From DASZZV01 sp035544835 (GTDB taxonomy: Bacteria > Acidobacteriota > Thermoanaerobaculia > Gp7-AA8), in contig DASZZV010000043.1 in the NCBI GenBank assembly GCA_035544835.1, positions 1 to 7,675 on the forward strand: a stretch of 7,675 nt of DNA, read 5' to 3'. This document shows positions 1 to 6,103 of the stretch, piece after piece; positions within the stretch are counted from its first letter, which is position 1; each line of letters opens with the position of its first letter. The position numbers and the translations under genes are program-made. The notes below the pieces were generated by a model. It saw only the letters and a list, made by a program, of their open reading frames with translations. It had not been told where the DNA came from and ran no database searches.

Positions 1-79
1 TGGGAGGGGGCCTTGCGGTGTGGAGTCTTGGAGCTCTCTTACGATTGTGCGAGGCGCCGAAGGGTCGAGTCCCCCGCCC

Positions 80-108
80 AGATCCCTCGCTCGACGCTCG
101 GGATGACA
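80..108 (+). repeat. Short interspersed repeat, copy 1
   Basis: Begins AGATCCCTCGC and ends GCTCGGGATGACA. It shares both ends with the copy at 202-232 (AGATCC-Y-TCGC ... GCTC-R-GGATGACA), with a variable GC-rich middle. Repeats of this pattern are scattered through the intergenic DNA of many GC-rich environmental bacteria. It lies inside an open frame that extends upstream of the GNAT gene, which argues that this stretch is not coding. Confidence 0.55.
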
Positions 109-175
109 CCTCCGCAAAGCGGCCTAAATACTGGGAGCTTCTTAGAAGCCGCAGCGAAGGTTCTTAAGATAGGAC

Positions 176-191
176 GATCTGAATTCAGATC
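176..191. repeat. Perfect 16-bp palindrome
   Basis: GATCTGAATTCAGATC reads the same on both strands with no central spacer. It lies between the two interspersed repeats and 85 bases before the chosen GNAT start. A smaller inverted repeat (GCTTCT-t-AGAAGC) is at 137-149. It could be a dimeric regulator site or part of a repeat element; nothing in the sequence decides between these. Confidence 0.45.
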
Positions 192-201
192 CTGCCACTG
201 G

Positions 202-232
202 AGATCCTTCGCCGCGGCGGCTCAGGATGACA
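202..232 (+). repeat. Short interspersed repeat, copy 2
   Basis: Begins AGATCCTTCGCC and ends GGCTCAGGATGACA, matching the ends of copy 1 at 80-108 in the same orientation. The middle is the self-complementary GC stretch GCCGCGGC, so it can fold weakly. It ends 44 bases before the GNAT start codon. Confidence 0.55.
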
Positions 233-276
233 AGCTCATAGACTCGCGGCATCGGCCTGCTAAGTGGATCACCATC

Positions 277-798
277 ATGACAAACGACACGCACCTCCTC
301 ACGACCGAGCGCTTGAATCTCCGGCGGCTGTCGCTTGACGACTCGGCATTCATCATCGAGCTCCTCAATCAACCGTCGTTTCTCCGCTTCATCGGCGACC
401 GAGGAGTGAGGACGGAAGCGGATGCCCACCGCTACCTGCTGAATGGGCCGCTCGACAGTTACGCGCGTCTCGGCTTCGGGCTTTACGTCGTCGAGCTCAA
501 AGAGGAGCGGACTCGGATCGGGATATGCGGGCTTTTGAAGCGAGAGACACTCGTTGACGTCGATCTCGGTTTCGCTTTTCTCCCGGACTACTGGTCAAAG
601 GGATATGCGGTCGAGTCGGCGAAGGTCGTGCTGAGGCACGGACGTAACGATTTCGGCCTGTGCCGCGTTGTGGCGATTACGTCGCCTGCAAATGTGGCTT
701 CGATCGCCGTGCTGAAGAAACTCGGCTTCGTTTTCGAATCGGTCATTCGTTTGTCCGGCGATGGGGAAGAGGTCAACTTGTTCGCTGCAGATATCTAA
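277..798 (+). CDS. GNAT-family N-acetyltransferase (RimJ/RimL-like)
   Basis: Predicted 173-aa cytoplasmic enzyme that transfers an acetyl group from acetyl-CoA to an amine; the substrate is unknown. The opening LTTERLNLRRLSLDD is typical of the RimJ/RimL-like branch. The acetyl-CoA binding motif A is DLGFAFLPDYWSKGYA (residues 96-111), a variant of the R/Q-x-x-G-x-G/A pyrophosphate loop. Motif B is visible as SPANVASIAVLKKLGF (136-151). The length is normal for the family (about 170-185). The frame is open upstream to position 13, but that stretch contains interspersed repeats and lacks domain similarity, so I chose the ATG at 277; its ribosome binding site is weak (TGGA at 265-268). The gene stands alone, convergent with the glyoxylate operon, and nothing links it to that operon. 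Members acetylate ribosomal protein N-termini, antibiotics or small metabolites, and the sequence does not say which. Confidence 0.88.
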   Translation: MTNDTHLLTTERLNLRRLSLDDSAFIIELLNQPSFLRFIGDRGVRTEADAHRYLLNGPLDSYARLGFGLYVVELKEERTRIGICGLLKRETLVDVDLGFAFLPDYWSKGYAVESAKVVLRHGRNDFGLCRVVAITSPANVASIAVLKKLGFVFESVIRLSGDGEEVNLFAADI

Positions 799-911
799 CC
801 GAGGGGAGCGCGGGACGCGTCGGCCGGCTACCCCGGCGAGAATTTAGTTTAGTCCCATCACTTGCGATGCCGCCGCTCCGCGACTCCATTTTTCTCAGAA
901 GCCGTCGCAAA

Positions 912-957
912 CCCCACCCTCACGGGTGGGGCTAAAACGATGTCGCCGCTACGCGGC
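912..957. repeat. Double hairpin, REP-like; possible weak terminator
   Basis: Two GC hairpins lie side by side: CCCCACCC-tcac-GGGTGGGG (912-931, perfect 8-bp stem) and GCCGC-tac-GCGGC (945-957). They sit in the convergent gap between the GNAT gene and the aceBA operon, where transcripts from both strands should end. On the minus strand the first stem is followed by only three T residues, and on the plus strand by GCTAAAAC, so it is not a canonical intrinsic terminator. The arrangement looks more like a dispersed palindromic repeat that may also slow polymerase. Confidence 0.5.
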
Positions 958-1027
958 TGAAACTCTTTGAACGGGGGTTGGCCTATCGCGGCAAAGCGGC
1001 TCCTGTCATGAGCTGGTTTCTGGACGA

Positions 1028-1056
1028 AACTAACCTAACTTAACTAACTAAACTAA
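1028..1056. repeat. Imperfect AACTA/AACCT pentamer tract
   Basis: An AT-rich run of about six imperfect five-base units (AACTA, ACCTA, ACTTA, ACTAA variants) stands out from GC-rich flanks. On the minus strand it supplies stop codons in more than one frame, including the TAG that ends the small ORF downstream of aceA. It may be chance low complexity or a slippage product. Confidence 0.4.
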
Positions 1057-1175
1057 TCACGCGGAATGTGAAAGGGAACTTCTTCACCGGCCGATGCCGC
1101 TGCCCATCCGGCGCTTTCGTCGCTGGTCTGGTAAATCTCGGTTGAGGGGTTCTCGTAGATTTCGATGTCTTCCAT
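1053..1175 (-). CDS. Small acidic ORF (40 aa) at the end of the aceBA operon
   Basis: Reading the minus strand from the ATG at 1175 gives a 40-residue protein starting MEDIEIYENPSTEIYQTSDE and ending EEVPFHIPRD, then TAG. It is strongly acidic: ten Asp/Glu against one Arg and one His, with no Lys and no Cys. It has no signal peptide or membrane segment. A near-ideal ribosome binding site (AGGGAG) precedes the ATG by five bases, and the ORF begins 25 bases after the aceA stop on the same strand, as expected for a third cistron. I do not recognise the family. It could be a small regulator or accessory protein for the glyoxylate enzymes, a conserved unstudied peptide, or less likely a chance ORF. 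The ribosome binding site and operon spacing are the evidence that it is real; a function tied to AceA is inference. Confidence 0.62.
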   Translation of the reverse strand: MEDIEIYENPSTEIYQTSDESAGWAAASAGEEVPFHIPRD

Positions 1176-1180
1176 GACTT

Positions 1181-1186
1181 CTCCCT
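1181..1186 (-). promoter_or_regulatory. Ribosome binding site of the 40-aa ORF
   Basis: AGGGAG on the minus strand, five bases before the ATG at 1175. It lies in the 25-base gap after aceA and is the main reason to accept the short ORF as translated. Confidence 0.6.
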
Positions 1187-1200
1187 GTTTCAGATCTAAA

Positions 1201-2472
1201 TCAGAACTGTGCTTTTTCCGTCGAGCCCTCGAGAGCCACGGTCGAGGACTGGCCGGCGCTGATGACCCTGGCGACCTGATCGAAGTAGCCGGTACCTACT
1301 TCACGTTGATGTCGCGTGGCGGTGTAGCCGTGCTGCTCGCTGGCGAACTCCCTCTGCTGAAGGCGTGAGTAGGCGGTCATGCCCTCGTCGCGATACTGGC
1401 GCGCGAGCTCGAACATGCCGTGATTGAGCGCGTGGAATCCGGCCAGTGTGACGAACTGGAATTTGTAGCCCATTGTCCCGAGCTTTTTCTGGAAGCGGGC
1501 GATCGATACTTCGTCCAGTTTCTTCGCCCAGTTGAACGAGGGCGAGCAGTTGTAGGCGAGGAGCTTGCCGGGGAAGACGGCGTGAACGGCGTCGGCAAAC
1601 CGGCGAGCCTCTTCGATATCAGGCTCCGAGGTCTCGCACCAGATCAGGTCGGCATAGGGTGCGTACGACAGGGCCCGGTCGATGGCGACGTCGATTCCAC
1701 CCTTCATCACGAAGAATCCCTCGGACGTCCTGGCTCCGGTCAGGAACCTGCGATCGCGCTCGTCGATGTCGCTGGTGATGAGGTGAGCGCTGTTGGCGTC
1801 GGTGCGTGCAATGAGCAGCGTCGGTACATCGAGCACGTCCGCGGCGAGGCGGGCTGACGTCAGAGTTCGGATGAACGAAGAAGTCGGGACGAGGACCTTG
1901 CCGCCGAGGTGTCCGCATTTCTTTTCCGAGGCGAGTTGGTCTTCGAAGTGAACGGCGGCGGCACCGGCCTCGATCATCGACTTCATCAGCTCGAAGGCGT
2001 TGAGCGCGCCGCCAAAGCCGGCCTCGGCGTCGGCGATGATCGGGGCGAACCAGTGCGTCCCGGTTTTGTTCTCCATGTGATCGATCTGATCGGCGCGCTG
2101 GAGAGCCTGATTGATGCGCTTGACGACCGAGGGCACGCTATTGGCGGGATAGAGACTCTGATCGGGGTACATGTTCCCTGACAGATTCGCGTCGGCCGCG
2201 ACCTGCCAGCCGCTCAGATAGATGGCCTTGAGGCCGGCGCGGACCTGCTGGAGGGCCTGATTGCCGGTGAGCGCGCCGAGAGCGGCGACGTATTTCTCGG
2301 TGTGGAGGAGATGCCAGAGCCGATTCGCTCCGAGCTCGGCCAGCGTGTAGGCGACGTCAACCGATCCGCGCAGATTCTCTACGTCGTGCGGGGTGTAGTC
2401 GCGAAGGATTCCGCTCCAGCGGGAATCGTTGCTCCATGCGGCCTCGAGGGTTTGGGGATTTTTTCGGCTCAT
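1201..2472 (-). CDS. aceA: Isocitrate lyase
   Basis: Cleaves isocitrate to glyoxylate and succinate, the first step of the glyoxylate bypass, in the cytoplasm with Mg2+. The 423-aa product is collinear with proteobacterial AceA (about 430 aa) along its whole length. The family signature KKCGHL is at residues 184-189, with the catalytic Cys at 186. Other conserved blocks are WQVAADANLSGNMYPDQSLYPANSVP (split here as WQVAADANL at 89-97 and MYPDQSLYPANSVP at 101-114), ADAEAGFGG (147-155), VHFEDQLAS (174-182) and the substrate loop YNCSPSFNW (307-315). The C-terminus ends GSTEKAQF, like GSTEESQF in E. coli. The start is the ATG at 2472, one base after the aceB stop. A GGAG (2481-2484, eight bases upstream) lies inside the end of aceB, so the two are probably translationally coupled. 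The 40-aa ORF follows 25 bases downstream. All residues expected for activity that I could check are present. Confidence 0.98.
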   Translation of the reverse strand: MSRKNPQTLEAAWSNDSRWSGILRDYTPHDVENLRGSVDVAYTLAELGANRLWHLLHTEKYVAALGALTGNQALQQVRAGLKAIYLSGWQVAADANLSGNMYPDQSLYPANSVPSVVKRINQALQRADQIDHMENKTGTHWFAPIIADAEAGFGGALNAFELMKSMIEAGAAAVHFEDQLASEKKCGHLGGKVLVPTSSFIRTLTSARLAADVLDVPTLLIARTDANSAHLITSDIDERDRRFLTGARTSEGFFVMKGGIDVAIDRALSYAPYADLIWCETSEPDIEEARRFADAVHAVFPGKLLAYNCSPSFNWAKKLDEVSIARFQKKLGTMGYKFQFVTLAGFHALNHGMFELARQYRDEGMTAYSRLQQREFASEQHGYTATRHQREVGTGYFDQVARVISAGQSSTVALEGSTEKAQF

Positions 2473-2473
2473 G

Positions 2474-4111
2474 TCAGTTTCTCCTTTTGTTTTCGATCCG
2501 TAGAAGTTCTTCGTAGGCGGGAATGGTCAGAAAATCCTGCAGCTCCGTGTCGAGAATCAGTTTGTCGAGAATTTCCGCCGCAACTGGAATCCAGCCGAGT
2601 CGCCATTCACGCTCTCCGACATCGTCGCGAATCGACTCCAGCTCACTGCGGCGGATCTCACGGTAGAGGTCAGCGTCGATGAGGCGTCCATCGGCGAGAG
2701 TGGCCGAGTGATGCAGCCACTGCCAGAGCTGCGTTCGCGAAATCTCGGCGGTGGCCGCGTCCTCCATGAGATTCGCGATGGGCACGCAGCCGAGACCGCG
2801 AAGCCAGGCCTCGAGATAGAGAATGGCAACGCGAACATTAGTCCTGACCCCCGCCTCGGTCACGACACCTTCCGGGGCGGCGAGAAGATCGCTGGCATTG
2901 ACATGGACGTCGTCACGTTTTCTCTCGATCTGATTCGGGCCGGGCATTCCTTCGTCGAAGATTGCTTTGGCTAAAGACACCAGGCCGGGATGCGCAACCC
3001 AGGTCCCGTCGTGGCCAGCTGCGACCTCTCGGCGCTTGTCGGCGCTCACTTTGTCCATGGCCAGGCGGTTCGCCTCGGGATCGCTCTTGATCGGGATCTG
3101 CGCCGCCATACCGCCCATGGCGTGAATGCCGCGGCGGTGGCAGGTCTTGATGAGCAGCTCGGAGTACGACTTCAGAAAGGGCACGTTCATCGTCAATGCG
3201 GCCCGATCTGGCAGTACAAAACCGGGACGGCGGCGAAGTTTCTTGATGCAGCTGAAGATGTAGTCCCAGCGACCGCAGTTCAGCCCCGCCGAGTGCTCGC
3301 GTAGCTCATGAAGGATCTCGTCCATCTCGAATGCCGCGGGCAGCGTCTCGATCAACACCGTGGCCCGAATCGTCCCCTGAGGGATCGAGAGGAGCTCCTG
3401 GGCGCGAATGAAGATATCGTTCCAGAGACGGGCCTCCAGATGGCTCTCCATCTTGGGAAGGTAGAAGTACGGCCCTGATCCCTTCGCCAGAAGTGCCGAG
3501 GCGTTATGAAAGAAGTAGAGCGCGAAGTCGAAGATACTGGCCGATGCCGGTTCACCGTCGACCAGAAGATGAGCTTCCACCAGGTGCCATCCACGCGGGC
3601 GGACGAAGAGGGTGGCCAGACGATCGCCGAGCCGATAAAGCTTTCCCTCTTCGGAACGATGCTCGATGGTGCCATCGATGGCGTCGCGCAGGTTGAGCTG
3701 TCCCTGAATGAGGTTGTCCCAGGTCGGCGAAGTGGAATCCTCGAAGTCGGCCATGAAGACGTTGGCCCCCGAGTTCAAAGCGTTGATGATCATCTTGCGA
3801 TCGGTTGGTCCGGTGATTTCGACCCTGCGATCCCGAAGATCGGCAGGGATCGGTGCAACGCGCCAGTCGCCGTCGCGAATCGATTTTGTTTGGGGAAGGA
3901 AGTCGAGCGTTATCCCTCCGTCGAGGTCCAACTGCCGTTCGGCGCGGCGGACCAGCAACTCCAGCCGCCGCCAGCGATGCTCGCGCTCGAGCGTGGCGAT
4001 GAACCGCAGTGCGGCAGGAGAAAGGATCTGCTCCCACTCGTCGTCGACGAGAGCGTTGACGACGATTCCTTCGGAGTGAAGGGAAGAGAGCGAGTCAGGT
4101 AATGCGGTCAT
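2474..4111 (-). CDS. aceB: Malate synthase A
   Basis: Condenses glyoxylate with acetyl-CoA to malate, the second step of the glyoxylate bypass. From the ATG at 4111 the product is 545 aa, close to E. coli AceB (533). The malate synthase signature (R/K-x-H-x2-G-L-N-x-G-x-W-D-Y-x-F) is exact at residues 271-286 as REHSAGLNCGRWDYIF. Also seen are VEITGPTDRKMIINAL (97-112), MADFED (120-125), GHDGTWVAHPG (366-376) and LMEDAATAEISR (448-459), whose Asp at 451 matches the family's catalytic base. The frame has earlier ATGs at 4144 and 4168. The one at 4168 lies inside a palindromic repeat and 4144 has no ribosome binding site, while 4111 has GGAA five bases upstream and gives an N-terminus as long as E. 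coli's. A start at 4144 remains possible. It is the first gene of aceB-aceA-small ORF and divergent from the ScfR-type regulator. Confidence 0.97.
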   Translation of the reverse strand: MTALPDSLSSLHSEGIVVNALVDDEWEQILSPAALRFIATLEREHRWRRLELLVRRAERQLDLDGGITLDFLPQTKSIRDGDWRVAPIPADLRDRRVEITGPTDRKMIINALNSGANVFMADFEDSTSPTWDNLIQGQLNLRDAIDGTIEHRSEEGKLYRLGDRLATLFVRPRGWHLVEAHLLVDGEPASASIFDFALYFFHNASALLAKGSGPYFYLPKMESHLEARLWNDIFIRAQELLSIPQGTIRATVLIETLPAAFEMDEILHELREHSAGLNCGRWDYIFSCIKKLRRRPGFVLPDRAALTMNVPFLKSYSELLIKTCHRRGIHAMGGMAAQIPIKSDPEANRLAMDKVSADKRREVAAGHDGTWVAHPGLVSLAKAIFDEGMPGPNQIERKRDDVHVNASDLLAAPEGVVTEAGVRTNVRVAILYLEAWLRGLGCVPIANLMEDAATAEISRTQLWQWLHHSATLADGRLIDADLYREIRRSELESIRDDVGEREWRLGWIPVAAEILDKLILDTELQDFLTIPAYEELLRIENKRRN

Positions 4112-4150
4112 GGTTTCCAGTTCGATCACGATTGGTTCCTTCATGAGTGA

Positions 4151-4217
4151 GTACCGGCCGCATGCCATGCGGCCCTACAAAGACCGGGCGTAGGGCCGCA
4201 CGACGTGCGGCCGGTAC
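4151..4217. repeat. Nested palindromic element in the aceB leader
   Basis: Two 28-bp arms (4151-4178 and 4190-4217) are inverted copies matching at 25 of 28 positions, separated by 11 bases. Each arm is itself a palindrome with a 9-bp stem and a one-base centre: GGCCGCATG-c-CATGCGGCC in the left arm, GGCCGCACG-a-CGTGCGGCC in the right. All three mismatches between arms fall in the centre, and each arm's own stem is kept, which suggests selection or recent origin as a hairpin unit. It resembles paired REP/BIME elements. It lies between the presumed aceB promoter and start codon, so it would be transcribed as structured leader RNA. Confidence 0.75.
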
Positions 4218-4251
4218 CCTGTTGGCAATAAGCGCCTGGCGTTTGTGTTTT

Positions 4252-4268
4252 CATTCTGTAAAAGAATG
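4252..4268. promoter_or_regulatory. Inverted repeat, candidate operator
   Basis: CATTCT-gtaaa-AGAATG is a perfect 6-bp inverted repeat with a five-base spacer in the AT-rich divergent region. It overlaps the candidate -10 element of the aceB promoter, where a repressor would act. No bound protein can be named from sequence. Confidence 0.35.
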
Positions 4269-4291
4269 CGTTGTGCTAGTATCGAAGTCAA
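4263..4291 (-). promoter_or_regulatory. Candidate aceB promoter
   Basis: On the minus strand TTGACT (4291-4286) matches five of six bases of the sigma-70 -35 consensus and is followed after 17 bases by CATTCT (4268-4263), a poor -10 (three of six). Spacing and position are right for the aceBA operon and place the palindromic element in the 5' leader. The weak -10 would fit an activated promoter; other sigma specificities are possible. Confidence 0.3.
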
Positions 4292-4298
4292 TAAGTAA

Positions 4299-4310
4299 AG
4301 CGTTTGCATC
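4299..4310. promoter_or_regulatory. TTTGCA motif resembling RamB/PrpR sites
   Basis: AGCGTTTGCATC resembles the TTTGCAAA core reported for RamB/PrpR-type regulators, the family of the adjacent gene. GCGTTTG also occurs at 4239-4245, so there are two half-matches 61 bases apart in the divergent region. It is a partial match only. TTGCAT at 4304-4309 could alternatively be a weak -35 for the regulator gene, with GATAGT at 4327-4332 as -10. Confidence 0.3.
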
Positions 4311-4330
4311 AAGTTAACGTGTAATAGATA

Positions 4331-4358
4331 GTAAATTTACATCGGTAAATCTGTAAAT
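4331..4358 (+). promoter_or_regulatory. GTAAAT repeat cluster, candidate operator of the regulator gene
   Basis: GTAAAT occurs three times in the same direction (4331-4336, 4345-4350, 4353-4358), the first as part of the perfect palindrome GTAAATTTAC (4331-4340). The cluster ends 21 bases before the regulator's start codon, over the likely transcription start. This is a usual place for an autorepressor. Related GTAAAG and GTAAAA occur at 4295 and 4258. The motif is clear; its use by the neighbouring regulator is inference. Confidence 0.42.
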
Positions 4359-4368
4359 GTCTGTCAAC

Positions 4369-4374
4369 GGAGAG
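4369..4374 (+). promoter_or_regulatory. Ribosome binding site setting the regulator start
   Basis: GGAGAG is five bases before the ATG at 4380. The alternative in-frame GTG at 4374 overlaps this site and would leave no spacing, so ATG 4380 is the better start. Confidence 0.65.
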
Positions 4375-4379
4375 TGGCC

Positions 4380-5882
4380 ATGAATGGAGCCATACGTCTC
4401 GGAACGAAAGTTCGGACTCTGCGCCGGCGCGACGGGTTGAGTCAGATCGACCTGGCCGGGAAGCTGGGGATCTCGGCGAGCTATCTGAATCTGATCGAGC
4501 ACAATCAGCGTCCTCTGACCGCCGCGCTCTTGATGAAGGTGGCGCAGATGTTCCGGGTCGAGCTCGATGCTTTTGGTGAAGACGGTGAGGGGCGGCTGGC
4601 CGCCGATCTGCAGGAGATCTTCAGTGATCCCCTTTTCGGCGAGCATCCGCTCACGACGGCCGATTTACGCGAGCTGGCTTCGAATTCGGGAATGGCTCGT
4701 GCCGTCGTGGCGCTCTATCAGACTTACAAATCGACGGCCGAGACGACACGCGCGCTCTCGTCGAAGCTTTACGACGGGCGCGATTTCCTGGGGCTCGATC
4801 CACAGCATCTCCCATCCGAGGAGGTGTCGGACGTCCTGCAGGCCAACCTCAACTTTTTTCCGGAGCTGGAGCGGGCCGCGGACGCAGTTCGCCTGCAGGT
4901 CCGCCTCGATCGCGGCGATCTTTTCAGTAGTCTGGCGCGCTACCTTCGCGAGGAGCGCGGCATCGAGGTCCTGGTGGAGCGCAATCCCTCGGATCGATCG
5001 GTCGTGCGCAAGTTCGATCCAGAGCATCGCAAGCTGTTCCTGTCGGAAAGTCTCTCAACCTCCAGTCGCCTTTTTCAACTCGCTCATCAGATCGGGTTGA
5101 TCACCGCCAGCGAGGTCATCGACGGAATCGTGTCGAGATCGCATCTCACAACTCCGGACTCGGTGACTCTCTGCCGCGTCGCGCTTGCGAACTATTTCGC
5201 CAGCGCCGTGGTCATGCCCTACGACGATTTTCTTCGCTCCGCCGAGTCGCTGCGTTACGACATCGAGTTGCTCGGGCATCGTTTCGGAGTCAGCTTCGAG
5301 CAGGTCTGCCATCGTCTGACCACTTTGCGCCGGCCCGACGCCCCCGGAGTCGGGTTCCACTTTGTCCGTGTCGATGTCGCCGGCAACATTTCCAAGCGCT
5401 TCAGCGGAACGGGAATCCGCTTCGCCCGTTTCTCGGGATCGTGTCCGCGCTGGGATGTGCACTCGGCCTTTCTCACGCCGGGGCAGATCCGCCTGCAGCT
5501 TTCAAAGATGCCGGACGGCACGGCCTACTTCTGCATCGCCCGCACGATTCGTAAAACATACGGTGGCTACGGCGCCCCGACCACGCTCATGGCCGTGGGG
5601 ATCGGTTGTCACGTCCGCGAAGCGCGCAAGCTCGTTTACGCCGATGGGATGGACCTCGGCAATCTCGACACAGCAGTTCCGATCGGGACGACTTGCCGAT
5701 TGTGTGAGCGCTTCGACTGTGAGCAGCGCGCTTTCCCCTCGCTTGAGCACGGGCTCAAGGTCGACGAGAACGTGCGCGGCGTGTCGTTCTACACACAGCC
5801 TGGTGCGGCCGCCGCGGCCGAAGCGGCCATGAACGCGCGCATGCCGGTAAAGAAGCGCGGGCGTCCTCGCGCCAAACGTTGA
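4380..5882 (+). CDS. ScfR/RamB/PrpR-type acyl-CoA-responsive transcriptional regulator
   Basis: A 500-aa DNA-binding protein of the short-chain fatty acyl regulator family (RamB of Corynebacterium, PrpR of Mycobacterium). Residues about 6-60 are an XRE/Cro helix-turn-helix (LSQIDLAGKLGISASYLNLIE, here split as LSQIDLAGKLG and SASYLNLIEHNQRPL). The middle carries an M78/IrrE-like segment with no intact HExxH (FQLAHQIGL, about 232-240), then LANYFASAVVMPYDDFL (269-285). The C-terminal ligand domain has VDVAGNISKRFSGTGIRFARF (begins at 331) and Cys at 355, 410, 439, 442 and 447, including CRLCERFDC; PrpR relatives are reported to bind acyl-CoA and a 4Fe-4S cluster. After an Ala-rich linker the protein ends in KKRGRPRAKR (491-500), an AT-hook-like tail. 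It diverges from aceBA, so control of the glyoxylate genes and of itself is the natural inference; whether it activates or represses is not visible. Confidence 0.93.
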   Translation: MNGAIRLGTKVRTLRRRDGLSQIDLAGKLGISASYLNLIEHNQRPLTAALLMKVAQMFRVELDAFGEDGEGRLAADLQEIFSDPLFGEHPLTTADLRELASNSGMARAVVALYQTYKSTAETTRALSSKLYDGRDFLGLDPQHLPSEEVSDVLQANLNFFPELERAADAVRLQVRLDRGDLFSSLARYLREERGIEVLVERNPSDRSVVRKFDPEHRKLFLSESLSTSSRLFQLAHQIGLITASEVIDGIVSRSHLTTPDSVTLCRVALANYFASAVVMPYDDFLRSAESLRYDIELLGHRFGVSFEQVCHRLTTLRRPDAPGVGFHFVRVDVAGNISKRFSGTGIRFARFSGSCPRWDVHSAFLTPGQIRLQLSKMPDGTAYFCIARTIRKTYGGYGAPTTLMAVGIGCHVREARKLVYADGMDLGNLDTAVPIGTTCRLCERFDCEQRAFPSLEHGLKVDENVRGVSFYTQPGAAAAAEAAMNARMPVKKRGRPRAKR

Positions 5883-5897
5883 GCACTGGTGCGGAGC

Positions 5898-6047
5898 GCC
5901 GCCTTCCAGGCGGCCGTACCGCCGGCATCATGCCGGCCGCGCTGAAACCGGCTTCGATCCCGTCCCGCGCCCACGGCCAGGTTCCCATTGAATCGCTACA
6001 GAAACGCCGCGGCTCGACGCCGCGGCACAAGGGTTCGGAAACCCTTG
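5898..6047. repeat. Cluster of four GC-rich hairpins
   Basis: In the 221-base gap between the regulator and the AAA+ gene there are four hairpins: GCCGCCT-tcc-AGGCGGC (5898-5914), GCCGGCAT-c-ATGCCGGC (5921-5937), GCCGCGGC-tcgac-GCCGCGGC (6006-6026) and CAAGGGTT-cgga-AACCCTTG (6028-6047). None is followed by a T-run, so none is a standard terminator. The first pair resembles the arms of the 7136-7267 element in composition and layout. An ORF can be read through them from a TTG at 5879, but its protein only reflects the repeats. Confidence 0.65.
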
Positions 6048-6103
6048 CCACCAAGGCGGCCGTGCCGCACGCCGCTTCCGGGGCTTAGACTTAGTGGTCA
6101 GTC

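Noticed and set aside
13..276. N-terminal extension of the GNAT frame
   Set aside because: It contains two interspersed repeats and no acetyltransferase similarity; the family's usual start coincides with ATG 277.
912..931. Intrinsic terminator for the GNAT gene or aceBA operon
   Set aside because: The stem is strong, but no T-run follows on either strand (three T at most), so only a weak or non-canonical role can be suggested.
4145..4168. Longest malate synthase start at 4168
   Set aside because: The first codons fall in the palindromic element; homologues do not need these residues, and 4111 has a better placed GGAA.
5879..6088. 69-aa frame starting with TTG at the end of the regulator gene
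   Set aside because: The translation is made from the hairpin repeats and has no independent support or ribosome binding site.
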